Shown here piece by piece: positions 7,401 to 14,018 of a stretch of DNA of 34,598 nt (the stretch's first letter is position 1; every line of letters begins with the position of its first letter). The translations under genes and the position numbers were made by a program. The notes beneath the pieces were generated by a model that ran no database searches, was not told where the DNA came from, and saw only the letters and a program-made list of their open reading frames with translations. Origin of the DNA: Thermoanaerobaculia bacterium. Its GTDB lineage: Bacteria > Acidobacteriota > Thermoanaerobaculia > Gp7-AA8. Location of the stretch: positions 1 through 34,598 of the forward strand of contig JADGNY010000074.1 of the NCBI GenBank assembly GCA_017883235.1, written 5' to 3'.

Positions 7401-9425
7401 CGTTGAAAAGAAGGCCGTCAGCAGCCGCGTGCGATATTCGGTCGAAGTCAGGACGCTGCTCGCGACGGTGGTGCGCGGCGTGCCGCCGGTGAGGAGACCG
7501 CCGAGGGTCGCCAGCGACGCGGCGTCGGCCGGACGGCCGAGAAGATCGATGTAGATCTGGTTGATCCAGCGGTCGTTCGATGGGCCGCTGCCTGCCAGCG
7601 GCGTGGATGTGTCACCGGCGGTTCCCTTGTACCACTGGTAGGAGGTGGCGCCGGTGGCGAAGGCGATGAGGAAGGTCTGCGAGCCGGTGACCGGAATGCT
7701 GCTCGACGGCTGGATGGCGAAGGATGGCTTGGTGCAGCCGGCCTGGATGGTGATGGTGGCGATGCTGCTGCTGAGGGCGGCGCCGCAATTGTTGTCGAGC
7801 AGGACGTAGTACGAGGTCGTTTGCGTCAGCGCCGGGGTGGTGAATGTCGGGCTGTTCGTACCGACGGGGTGGCTCCGGTCGTTGGGGTCTGTGGCCTGGT
7901 ACCACTGATAGTTGATCGGCTGTGACCCGGTGGCGCTGACGGTGAGCGTGGCGGTGCCGCCGGAGCTGATGGTCTGAGAAGCCGGCTGGCTGCTGAAGTG
8001 CGCGGGCGTGCAGCCGTTCGTCTCCTCGGGGAAGACCGTGGCCGCGGCCGTGACGTTGCCGCAATCGTTCGAGACTTTTACCCAGTAGTTTCTGGTCGCC
8101 GTGATCGACGGCGTGGTGAACGTCGGGCTGTTGCTGCCGACGGGGTGAGAGCTGTCCGGCTGGAAGCCTTCGAACCAGTTGTAGGTGAAGGTGCCGTTTC
8201 CTCCAACGACATTCGCCGTCAGCGTCGCGCTCTGCCCGGGCGGGACGTGGCCGTCACCCGTGATGGAGACGGAGGTAGGGGGCTGACATGCGGGGCCGTT
8301 GCCGTAGACGAAACTGATCGCTTCGCGGTCCCACGACTGCAGGTTGAAACCAAAAGCAGGGTTGACCGAAGACGTCATGATCGCCGTCGAGGATGATGGC
8401 GACCCGGCGTCGGAGTGGCGGAGTCCGATGGCGTGGCCGATCTCGTGTGTAATGATGGATGGGTATTGCGCGGCGCTGATGCCGGGACGAACGATGATGT
8501 CGGCGTCGGTGATCCCGACGAAGGTCTCACTCTTGTACGGATGGGTGAAGCCGCCCGCTCCGAGCGTGCAGGCGATCGTACCGTCGCAGAGGCCGTTGTC
8601 CGCTCCCGTATATCCGAGGTAGACCCCGCTCTGGTTGTCGTTGGGATCCGGCGCAGCGGAGGTGAATGTCCCGGCGTATGTGAGGACGATGCCGGAATCA
8701 GGATCGGCGGTCCATGAAGCGGCGGCGTTCGAGATCCCTCCCGGGCCATCGATGCCGGAGAGGCTGCCGGTGGAGTGGAACGCCAGTCCGCCGCCGGATT
8801 CTCCACCGGCGACTCGAACCGGAAAGCAGCCTGGAGTGCCGCAGCCGACCAAAACGTATGCGGAAGCCGCGGCGGTCGCGATCGGATGGAACGCATTCGC
8901 GATTGGTGTCAGCTTCGTGGTGTAGGTCTGGGTAGTGTTCCCGCTCACGAACCGCGCGAACCCATCCGCCATCCGCGCCGGATCGCCGCGCAGCTCGGAG
9001 ACCTCGCGCGTGACGACAGCCTCGCCGCTCGCATTGCGCGTGAACGAGAACTTGCCCATCGCCATCGACGTCGTGAAGTACGTTCCGTCGCCGCGGTTTT
9101 TGAGAAACACCATGACCCGCTCGCCGGGCGTGTACGCGGCCGAGTCGGCGATGAAGGTGAAGCGCTCTCCAGCCGCACCGCCGACCTCGCTCACGGTGAT
9201 CGTGCCGGTGGCGCTTCCTTTGAGTGTCTGCTCGACGTCGAGCCGGTAGTCGGTGACGACATAGCCGTCCGCCCGCACCCTCGATACCGCGTCCCTCACC
9301 GTGGCCACGACGACGGCCTCGGATCGATCGACGAGTTGGCGGTCGCTTGTGGGCTGAAATACGGTGGCCGAGGCCGCTGAGGCAAGAAGAAACGCGACGG
9401 CAGTAACGAGTCGAATCTGCTTCAC
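4467..9425 (-). CDS. Secreted matrixin-like metalloprotease with Ig-like and DUF4214 domains
   Basis: 1652 residues, GTG start. Residues 1-20 are a Sec signal peptide (cut near 'ASA-T'). About 25-170 form a conserved N-terminal domain. The peptidase domain is about 195-375 with the metzincin signature HEIGHAIGLRH (zinc ligands H327, H331, H337; catalytic E328) and a Met-turn at 'AIMTSSV' (M350). Ig-like repeats follow at about 380-465, 470-560, 563-853 and 855-942. The third is interrupted at 617-818 by DUF4214-type repeats ('WINQIYIDLLGRP', 'WINRIYNDVLGRA'). A fibronectin-III-like part (950-1040) and a choice-of-anchor-like strand domain (1050-1160) come next. The end is three related beta modules (1173-1652) with 'LLIPAIAHADG', 'GTFGQFIPALP' and 'GTFGQFIPGVT'. 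No cell-wall or PEP-CTERM sorting tail is seen. Likely exported to the surface or medium; the substrate is unknown. Confidence 0.88.
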   Translation of the reverse strand: MKQIRLVTAVAFLLASAASATVFQPTSDRQLVDRSEAVVVATVRDAVSRVRADGYVVTDYRLDVEQTLKGSATGTITVSEVGGAAGERFTFIADSAAYTPGERVMVFLKNRGDGTYFTTSMAMGKFSFTRNASGEAVVTREVSELRGDPARMADGFARFVSGNTTQTYTTKLTPIANAFHPIATAAASAYVLVGCGTPGCFPVRVAGGESGGGLAFHSTGSLSGIDGPGGISNAAASWTADPDSGIVLTYAGTFTSAAPDPNDNQSGVYLGYTGADNGLCDGTIACTLGAGGFTHPYKSETFVGITDADIIVRPGISAAQYPSIITHEIGHAIGLRHSDAGSPSSSTAIMTSSVNPAFGFNLQSWDREAISFVYGNGPACQPPTSVSITGDGHVPPGQSATLTANVVGGNGTFTYNWFEGFQPDSSHPVGSNSPTFTTPSITATRNYWVKVSNDCGNVTAAATVFPEETNGCTPAHFSSQPASQTISSGGTATLTVSATGSQPINYQWYQATDPNDRSHPVGTNSPTFTTPALTQTTSYYVLLDNNCGAALSSSIATITIQAGCTKPSFAIQPSSSIPVTGSQTFLIAFATGATSYQWYKGTAGDTSTPLAGSGPSNDRWINQIYIDLLGRPADAASLATLGGLLTGGTPRTTVASSVLTSTEYRTRLLTAFFSTFLRRAPSAAEISFWMSAFAASVTDEQIEAQITASPEYFALAGGTNTGWINRIYNDVLGRAPSASESIAFAALLGSSSRTTVGLAILNSNEAITRRVQQYYPRFLRRSATPSETSAFVSAITGGSTDEQVIALIVGADEYFNFGTILITDPITTTTSYWVRATNTCGPTDSTTAILTIPQCETSILTQPQDAVITFGGTATLSVLASGPGTLTYQWYRGQSGDSSNPVTGGTGPVLSVAGTATGVIAYWVKVSSPCSSANSNTVNVTVNCDPRELTMSVPPTAPSASAYTVTWNGDAQFDFRYEVQEATKADFSDAQTFSVSGTPSRTFTHTVTTDTRYYYRAHAAPLCGGDFGNYSTSQSMLVTAPQPSNLPNYNLAHAPCSSNCTITQQIFIPGIVTAGKVTTLATGDTFSAGSDKPFMTVSPASGPLPPEGANVTVTIDTSQLDIGSTQGSVTINRLPAAAKVGTFGDPPAPITVPVSVSVVAPVSPTPKSPNAPLNTLLIPAIAHADGIGTRFVSDVRLTNTSAQPINYQLTYTPANTDGTQSGKQANITVSAGDTKALNDIVKDWYGSGTQGEPGIGSLEIRPLNTAGKDTVSVSFASVAASRTYSVTSLGTFGQFIPALPLANFLAKNDVSKISLQQVSQSTAAGGFRTNLGFVEGSGQPVNFVAILFDDAGGKIAERAYSLKPYESQQVRLDQFFNATGVTLPNITDARVEVKVTSDTGRISAYASVLDNTTTDPLMVFPVDPSKISSSRFVLPGVAEFDSSFSNFHTDMRIYNGGSTAVDVTLAFTGASVPNQVKTIGAGQTLAIDNVLPTLWNITGGGSVVATTASDSQLVVTARTFSRDKVNGGTFGQFIPGVTAADAVGNGDRTLQIVQLEESPAFRTNLGLVEVTGNSATVELLAYTPDSKVAAKATVPLSGGQYLQQGQIFKSLGFSNVYNGRISARVVGGTGRVAAYGSVIDNRTTDPTYVPSQ

Positions 9426-9603
9426 GGAGTGGGACCTCGCTTTGTTGGTTGCGGGGAGCGGACGGCTCGCCTGGTTGGATTTGTTCCGTTACTTATTTGA
9501 ACAAGCGTGAACATTGTAGCGAAGAGCAATCTCATTCGGAAACTCGCGCGACGCTGTGACGCCAGATACAACGTATTAGTGCCGTTGGCGGAGAATCTGT
9601 TTC

Positions 9604-10617
9604 ATGCCCCGTTTCCTTTTCTGGTTCCTTGCCTCGGTAGCCCTGGTCTCGAGCGCGGCCGCCCAATCGCCTCAACGCGGCGGCGCGCTTCCCCAGCCGC
9701 TCCCGCTTTTTCCTCTGACCAACTGGTGGAACACCGACGTCAGCGCGGCCCCCGTCGATCCGAAGAGCGCGGCGTACATCAGCTATATCGGTGCGAGCGG
9801 GGGGATGCATCCCGATTTCGGCGGCGACAGCGGCGAGCCCTCGGCGCCGATCTACGGCATGCCGTTCATCGTCGTCTCCGGCGCGCAGCCGCTTCTCCCG
9901 GTGACGTTCGACTACGCGGACGAGAGCGACGTGGCCGCACCAGGCCGGCCGCCCGGCTATCCGATCCCCGAGGAGGCGAAGACGCAGCAGAAATGGATCG
10001 AGGGAGGTCTGGCCGGCGGCGATCCGAATGCCGGCGGCGACCGGCACATGCTTCTGGTCGACCGCGATAACCGCATGCTCTACGAGCTGTACGCGCTGCA
10101 TTGGACCGGCTCGCAATGGATCGCCGGCTCCGGCGCGACCTTCCCGCTCGACGCGAACGCCCGCCGGCCGGAGGGTTGGACGAGCGCCGATGCCGCCGGC
10201 CTGGCCATCCTGCCGGGCCTAGTGCGCTACGACGAGGTGTACGGCAGCGATCCGATCCGCCACGCCTTCCGCGTGACGGTGCGCCACTCGAACGGCTACG
10301 TCTATCCCGCCTCGCATCGCGCCGGCTCGACGAGCGGCGCGCTGCCGATGGGCGCGCGCCTGCGGCTGAAGGCGTCGAAGGACATCTCCGGTTTCCCCGA
10401 GCCGCTGCGCCGCATCTTCCAGGCCATGAAGGCCTACGGCTTAATCGTCGCCGACAACGGCACCGACCTCTACGTGACCGGAACGTACGACACCCGCTGG
10501 GACAACGACATCCTCAACCCGGCGTTCGGGGCGATCAAGGGGAGTGATTTCGAGGTGGTGCAGTTGGGGTGGGAGCCGGCGGCGAGGATTAGCAGGGGGA
10601 GGGCTGTGCGGCACTAA
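9604..10617 (+). CDS. Secreted protein of an uncharacterised family
   Basis: 337 residues with a clear signal peptide (1-20, 'FLFWFLASVALVSSAAAQ'). The mature part has the conserved pattern of a widespread bacterial family that I know only as hypothetical: 'NWWNTDVSAAPVD' near 40-52, 'MHPDFGGD', 'YPIPEEA', 'GDRHMLLVDRDNRMLYELY' near 145-163, 'RPEGWTSADAAGLAILPGLV' near 188-207, and 'GLIVADNGTDLYVTGTYD' near 281-298. No catalytic motif that I can name. GGAG lies 10 bases before the start. It is divergent from the large metalloprotease, sharing a 178-bp intergenic region, so the two may be co-regulated. Confidence 0.8.
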   Translation: MPRFLFWFLASVALVSSAAAQSPQRGGALPQPLPLFPLTNWWNTDVSAAPVDPKSAAYISYIGASGGMHPDFGGDSGEPSAPIYGMPFIVVSGAQPLLPVTFDYADESDVAAPGRPPGYPIPEEAKTQQKWIEGGLAGGDPNAGGDRHMLLVDRDNRMLYELYALHWTGSQWIAGSGATFPLDANARRPEGWTSADAAGLAILPGLVRYDEVYGSDPIRHAFRVTVRHSNGYVYPASHRAGSTSGALPMGARLRLKASKDISGFPEPLRRIFQAMKAYGLIVADNGTDLYVTGTYDTRWDNDILNPAFGAIKGSDFEVVQLGWEPAARISRGRAVRH

Positions 10618-10654
10618 CCCATCGTTATCCCGCATTTCTCACAAGGAGCGGAGC

Positions 10655-10741
10655 CCCTGGGACCGCGGGCGTCTCGCCCGCGTTTGGATGCTCGGCATAC
10701 TGGTGCTTGCAAACGCGGGCGAGACGCCCGCGGTCCCAGGG
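10655..10741. repeat. Perfect 32-bp inverted repeat
   Basis: Arms 10655-10686 and 10710-10741 are exact reverse complements containing GGGACCGCGGGCG and its mirror, around a 23-base centre. It lies after the stop of the secreted-protein gene and may help end its transcript. Confidence 0.85.
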
Positions 10742-10762
10742 TGTGCTTCTTCAACAGCCCGT

Positions 10763-10867
10763 TTATCCCGCAGACCTTTTACTTTCAGCCGCGCAGAGGG
10801 CGTTGAGCTCGCGCACGAACTGCGGCGTGGCGCCGTGAATGCGGAAGGCGATGTATCTCCTTCGGTA
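10763..10867 (-). pseudogene. Decayed fragment of a GV-x-P repeat protein
   Basis: The minus strand reads 'YRRRYIAFRIHGATPQFVRE' then 'LNALCAAESKRSAG' and a TAA stop. 'FRIHGATPQFVRELNAL' matches the rhythm of the 29-residue repeats at the end of the M56 peptidase encoded just upstream on the same strand ('ELRAQGVNPEFIKSL'). There is no start codon or ribosome site. It is probably a leftover of a neighbouring or duplicated repeat protein. Confidence 0.45.
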
Positions 10868-10909
10868 GGTAGGACGCCCGGATTGGGCGGTCGTTAGAAG
10901 AGGGGTGAA

Positions 10910-10937
10910 GAAGGCCGGACTGGAGCGTCCGGCCTTC
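10910..10937 (-). terminator. Hairpin after the M56 peptidase gene
   Basis: An 11-bp stem GAAGGCCGGAC / GTCCGGCCTTC with loop TGGAGC, 12 bp past the stop codon at 10949. A strong U-tract is lacking, so efficiency is uncertain; the position between convergent genes suits a terminator. Confidence 0.55.
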
Positions 10938-10948
10938 GTACGACTACA

Positions 10949-13093
10949 TCACTTCACCTTGTATTTCGACAGATCGCGAATGAAATCGGCATTCACGCCC
11001 ATCGCCGCCATCCGGGCCAGGTCCTTGACGGAGAGGTTGGTGTAGCCGGCGTCGCTGAGCGATTTGATGAACTCGGGGTTGACACCCTGCGCGCGGAGCT
11101 CGACGAGCTCGTTCGCCGTCAGGTTCTTGTATCCGGCGTCGGAGAGTTGTTTGACGTACGCGGGCGAGACGCCCGTGGACCGAAGGTTGGTGAGCTGCTT
11201 CGTGGTGAGATTGGCGTATCCGGCCGAGCGCATCTGGGCCGCGTACTCCGCGGTGACGCCGATGGCGCGCAGCTCGGTGAGGTTGTGGGTGTTGTCGAAC
11301 TTGATCCCGGCATCGCGAAGGGCACGGATGTATTCGGGAGTCACGCCGACGGCTCTCATCTCCGCGATTTCGTCGAGCGAGAGCTCGCCGAGTCCGGCGG
11401 CGCGCATGGTGTCGATGTAGGCCGGCGTCACGCCCGCGGCGCGCAACTCGATCAGATCGTCGACCGTGAGCTTGCCCCCGTCACCGATGTGCCGGCGCTT
11501 GCGGGCGTCCGGCCGCGGGGTGGGGACGCCTTCGATGTCGCTGAAATCGATGTTGGCGAGGGCGCGCATGGCCGCTCTCGGCGCGGCGATCGCGACCATC
11601 GGTGCGGTTACCGATACCCTCGGCATGGCGACCGCTACCCTCGGTGCGGTTACGGCGACCATGGGTCGAACCCTCGGCGTCATGGCGATGGCAGGGGCGA
11701 CGTTTGCGATGACGCCGTCGGTCACTCCGTCGATGATCCCATCGACTACGCCATCAGCGACTCCACCGGCGATGCCGCCCGGAATACCGGCGACGGGAGC
11801 GCGCGGAGCGATGGCCGGAGTGGGTGGATCTGGCGGTTCCGAAACCGCTTCCGCCTCGGGTGCTTCGGCATCCGTGTCGTCATCCGCATCCGCGGTGTCG
11901 GCCTTCACGTCGACCGTGGTCTGCGAGACCTGCGGTTTCGGGGTCGGGGTGCCGGCTTTCTGCTGCTGTCCTCGGAGGGGGAGCGACGGCGCGATCAGGA
12001 GCGCCAGGAGGACGGTGAGGAGCGCGGCACCGGCGACGAATCGCGAGGGGGCGTTGGGCGATTCGACGCGCGTACCGGCCAGCCGGCGGATGCGGCCGAT
12101 GAGCGAGCCGCCGTTGGCGGCCACGAAGGCCTGGGCGTCTTCGACGCGCAGCTCTTCGAGGCGGGTGAGGGCGCGGGCGTAGACCAGCGGCTTGCCGGAA
12201 ACGGAGACGGCGACGTCATCGCAGCAGTGCTCGCGCTCGACGCGGATGCGGTGCGAGATCCACCACACGGCCGGATGGTAGAAGAGAAGCGTTTCGACGA
12301 CGGCCTGCATCAGGTTGACGAAGAAGTCGTTGCGGCGGACGTGGGCCAGCTCATGCGCCAGGATCATCTCCATCTGTTCGGTGGATAGCCCGGTCAGCGT
12401 CGCCGCCGGCAGGAGGACGACCGGACGGAGCCATCCGATGACCGTCGGCACTTCAACCGCTGCCGACTCCAGGAGCTGTACGGCGCGCCGCAGTTTGAGC
12501 GCGTGCGCCAGCCGGCTAGCCGCGCGCTGCCACTCAGGAGCGGCGTCGGTGGCGTTCCGTTTGGCGATCGCGTGCGCCCGCAGCCACCCGAAGAGCAGAC
12601 GGATGGAGAGGAACAGAACGCCGGTCAGCCAGACGAGGACGATCTGGGGAATATGGGATTTGGCGAAGGTGGCCAGTACGGTGAGCCGGGAGTCGGTTGT
12701 CAGTTGTCGGTTGTCAGAGTCGAGAGGTTGGAGATTTGCGTCCTGAGTTGGAGCTGCGCTTAGGGCGACGTTGCTCACGTCGCTCCGACCCCCGACTCCC
12801 GACTCCCGATCCCCGTCATAAGCACGATATGCGGTGGCCGCCCCGAGCACGACGAGCAGCGCCAGGGCGCCGCAGGAGGCGAGGTAGCGGGCGTTTGCGC
12901 TCTGGCGTGAGAGGAGAGCGAGGGTCGCGGCGAGGATCGCGGCGACGAGCACTCCCTGCCAGAGGAGGTGGAGAAGGGCCCAGCCGATGGCCTGAGCTAT
13001 CGCAGAACCGAGTAAGGCAGAACCGAGTATGGCAGAACCGAGTATGGGAGAGCCGAGTATGGGAGAGCCGAGGAGTGTGCCGATTCCGTTCAT
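10949..13093 (-). CDS. M56 (BlaR1-like) membrane metallopeptidase with C-terminal repeats
   Basis: 714 residues. Membrane segments lie at about 36-61, 69-88 (the loop that follows is lengthened by repeat-derived sequence), 148-168 and 351-369. The zinc site HELAH (H247, E248, H251) is followed by 'FYHPAVWWISHRI' and 'EREHCCDD' (287-293), as in BlaR1/MecR1, which cleave the partner repressor. The usual penicillin-binding sensor is missing. The extracytoplasmic part is an Asp/Pro-rich linker (about 395-435), a low-complexity Val/Pro/Arg stretch (436-510) and six 29-residue repeats (about 546-714; 'LRAAGVTPAYIDTMRAAG'). The signal sensed is therefore probably not a beta-lactam. The gene overlaps the repressor gene by ATGA. 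The first 33 residues include 'LGSPILGSPILGSAILGSAL', written by a 15-bp tandem repeat, so the true N-terminus may vary between strains. Confidence 0.88.
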   Translation of the reverse strand: MNGIGTLLGSPILGSPILGSAILGSALLGSAIAQAIGWALLHLLWQGVLVAAILAATLALLSRQSANARYLASCGALALLVVLGAATAYRAYDGDRESGVGGRSDVSNVALSAAPTQDANLQPLDSDNRQLTTDSRLTVLATFAKSHIPQIVLVWLTGVLFLSIRLLFGWLRAHAIAKRNATDAAPEWQRAASRLAHALKLRRAVQLLESAAVEVPTVIGWLRPVVLLPAATLTGLSTEQMEMILAHELAHVRRNDFFVNLMQAVVETLLFYHPAVWWISHRIRVEREHCCDDVAVSVSGKPLVYARALTRLEELRVEDAQAFVAANGGSLIGRIRRLAGTRVESPNAPSRFVAGAALLTVLLALLIAPSLPLRGQQQKAGTPTPKPQVSQTTVDVKADTADADDDTDAEAPEAEAVSEPPDPPTPAIAPRAPVAGIPGGIAGGVADGVVDGIIDGVTDGVIANVAPAIAMTPRVRPMVAVTAPRVAVAMPRVSVTAPMVAIAAPRAAMRALANIDFSDIEGVPTPRPDARKRRHIGDGGKLTVDDLIELRAAGVTPAYIDTMRAAGLGELSLDEIAEMRAVGVTPEYIRALRDAGIKFDNTHNLTELRAIGVTAEYAAQMRSAGYANLTTKQLTNLRSTGVSPAYVKQLSDAGYKNLTANELVELRAQGVNPEFIKSLSDAGYTNLSVKDLARMAAMGVNADFIRDLSKYKVK
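13006..13080. repeat. 15-bp tandem repeat in the start of the M56 gene
   Basis: About five imperfect copies of a 15-bp unit containing GCCGAGTATGGGAGA encode 'ILGSP/A' five-residue repeats. Being a multiple of three, changes in copy number would keep the frame. Confidence 0.8.
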
Positions 13094-13479
13094 CGCGATT
13101 CTCCTTCAAGAGTGTCGAGCAGCTCGCGGATGGCGTTCAGCTCGGCGGCGTTTGCTTTTCTTCCTGATAGAGCCTGCATCACCAGCTTGGTCGCCGAACC
13201 GCCGAAGGCGCGCTCGGCCAGATCGGCGAGCAACTGGCGCTGCGTCTTCTGTTCGCCGTAACGCGATTGGTAGACGTGCGCACGCTCGCTCTCGTCACGG
13301 ACGACGAGCCCTTTCTCGGTCATGATCTGCAGGAGTTTGAGGATGGTGGTGTAGCCGGTGGCGCCATCCTTGTTGAGGCGCTCGTGGACGTCGCGGACGG
13401 TGCTCGGTCCGCGCTCCCACAGCACACCCAGGATGGCCAGTTCGGCGTCCGTCGGTCGTGGTGGTTGTCGGTCGGTCAT
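13090..13479 (-). CDS. BlaI/MecI/CopY-family repressor
   Basis: A 129-residue winged-helix repressor starting 'MTDRQPPRPTDAELAILGVLWERGP'. Residues 9-80 are the DNA-binding part ('GATGYTTILKLLQIMTEKGLV' near 36-56 is the recognition region); the rest is the dimerisation helix pair. I chose the ATG at 13479, since AGAGGAA lies 6 bases before it; the ATG two codons earlier overlaps that site. The family represses its own operon until the co-transcribed M56 protease, whose gene overlaps by ATGA, inactivates it. The double dyad at 13507-13548 is the obvious operator. Confidence 0.92.
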   Translation of the reverse strand: MTDRQPPRPTDAELAILGVLWERGPSTVRDVHERLNKDGATGYTTILKLLQIMTEKGLVVRDESERAHVYQSRYGEQKTQRQLLADLAERAFGGSATKLVMQALSGRKANAAELNAIRELLDTLEGESR

Positions 13480-13504
13480 GGTCATTTCCTCTTGTACGCA
13501 AGCA

Positions 13505-13548
13505 ATCATACGAAGTTTTTCGTTGATGTCAACGAAGAGTTTCGTATG
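13505..13548 (-). promoter_or_regulatory. Promoter and double operator of the repressor-protease operon
   Basis: On the minus strand TTGACA (13532-13527), a 16-base spacer and TATGAT (13510-13505) form a near-consensus promoter. It is almost fully covered by a 42-bp imperfect palindrome (34 of 42 positions symmetric). This consists of two adjacent dyads, AACGAA-N4-TTCGTA nearer the -35 side and TACGAA-N4-TTCGTT over the spacer and -10. BlaI-type dimers bind such dyads. The ribosome site follows 13-20 bases beyond the -10. Confidence 0.85.
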
Positions 13549-13551
13549 TGA

Positions 13552-13685
13552 GGGAGTCGGGCGTCGGGAATCGGGAGTCGGGGGTCGGGGGTCGGAGAAG
13601 GCGGAGGTGATGTCGGTTAGTCGAGATCAGGTGAGAAGGAAGAATCTAAGACTCCCGACCCCCGCCCCCCGACTCCCGCTCTCGG
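13552..13685. repeat. G-rich GGGAGTCGG inverted repeat
   Basis: GGGAGTCGGG-type units at 13552-13597 face CCCGAC-type units at 13650-13678. The same unit, inverted, occurs inside the M56 gene at 12787-12815. No coding content. Confidence 0.65.
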
Positions 13686-13713
13686 TGGCGAATGACTCGA
13701 AGTTCGTGATCGG

Positions 13714-13995
13714 TCATGACGTCCTTCCTTTCGCCGGTCTCCGATTCGCCGGCTCTTCGATGAGCTTGTGCGAGTCGGCGGCGGTGAGGGTCAGGCCATA
13801 GATCTTCCTGAGGTCGGCGATCTTCTTCAGCGACTCGCGCCCGAACGGCGCCTTCCCTTCGAAGGCGTGCAGCACGATCCCTTCGATGAGATCGCCGAGC
13901 GACATGTCATGCACCTCGGCCATGGCCTTGAGGACTTTGAGGATTCTCTTCTCGATGCGCATTCCGGTCTGGGCACGTTCGATTGTTTGTACCAT
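13714..13995 (-). CDS. Ribbon-helix-helix DNA-binding protein
   Basis: 93 residues. The strand 'TGMRIEKR' (10-17), helix 'ILKVLKAMAEVHDM' (18-31) and helix 'SLGDLIEGIVLHAFEGK' (32-48) fit the Arc/MetJ/CopG fold, in which a dimer reads DNA with paired strands. The C-terminal 45 residues ('ESLKKIADLRKIYGLTLTAAD') may bind a partner or tetramerise. The start codon lies inside an array of four 8-bp GTAC boxes (13987-14018), which suggests autorepression. There is no Shine-Dalgarno sequence. An ATG at codon 12 is a weaker alternative because it would remove the first turn of the strand. The gene begins 4 bp after the acyltransferase stop codon. No toxin gene is adjacent, so it may be a solitary regulator. 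Confidence 0.72.
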   Translation of the reverse strand: MVQTIERAQTGMRIEKRILKVLKAMAEVHDMSLGDLIEGIVLHAFEGKAPFGRESLKKIADLRKIYGLTLTAADSHKLIEEPANRRPAKGRTS

Positions 13996-14018
13996 GGTAC
14001 TAGTGTACTACGGTACGT
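13987..14018. promoter_or_regulatory. Four tandem 8-bp NNGTACNN boxes (putative operator)
   Basis: TTGTACCA, TGGTACTA, GTGTACTA and CGGTACGT follow one another without gaps, so GTAC recurs exactly every 8 bp (13989, 13997, 14005, 14013). This matches the geometry of MetJ met-boxes, contiguous 8-bp sites each bound by one ribbon-helix-helix dimer. The array spans the end of the acyltransferase gene and the start of the RHH gene. Confidence 0.7.

Noticed and set aside
11147-12388. 413-codon plus-strand frame opposite the M56 peptidase
   Set aside because: Antisense shadow; the minus strand carries the HELAH motif and membrane helices.
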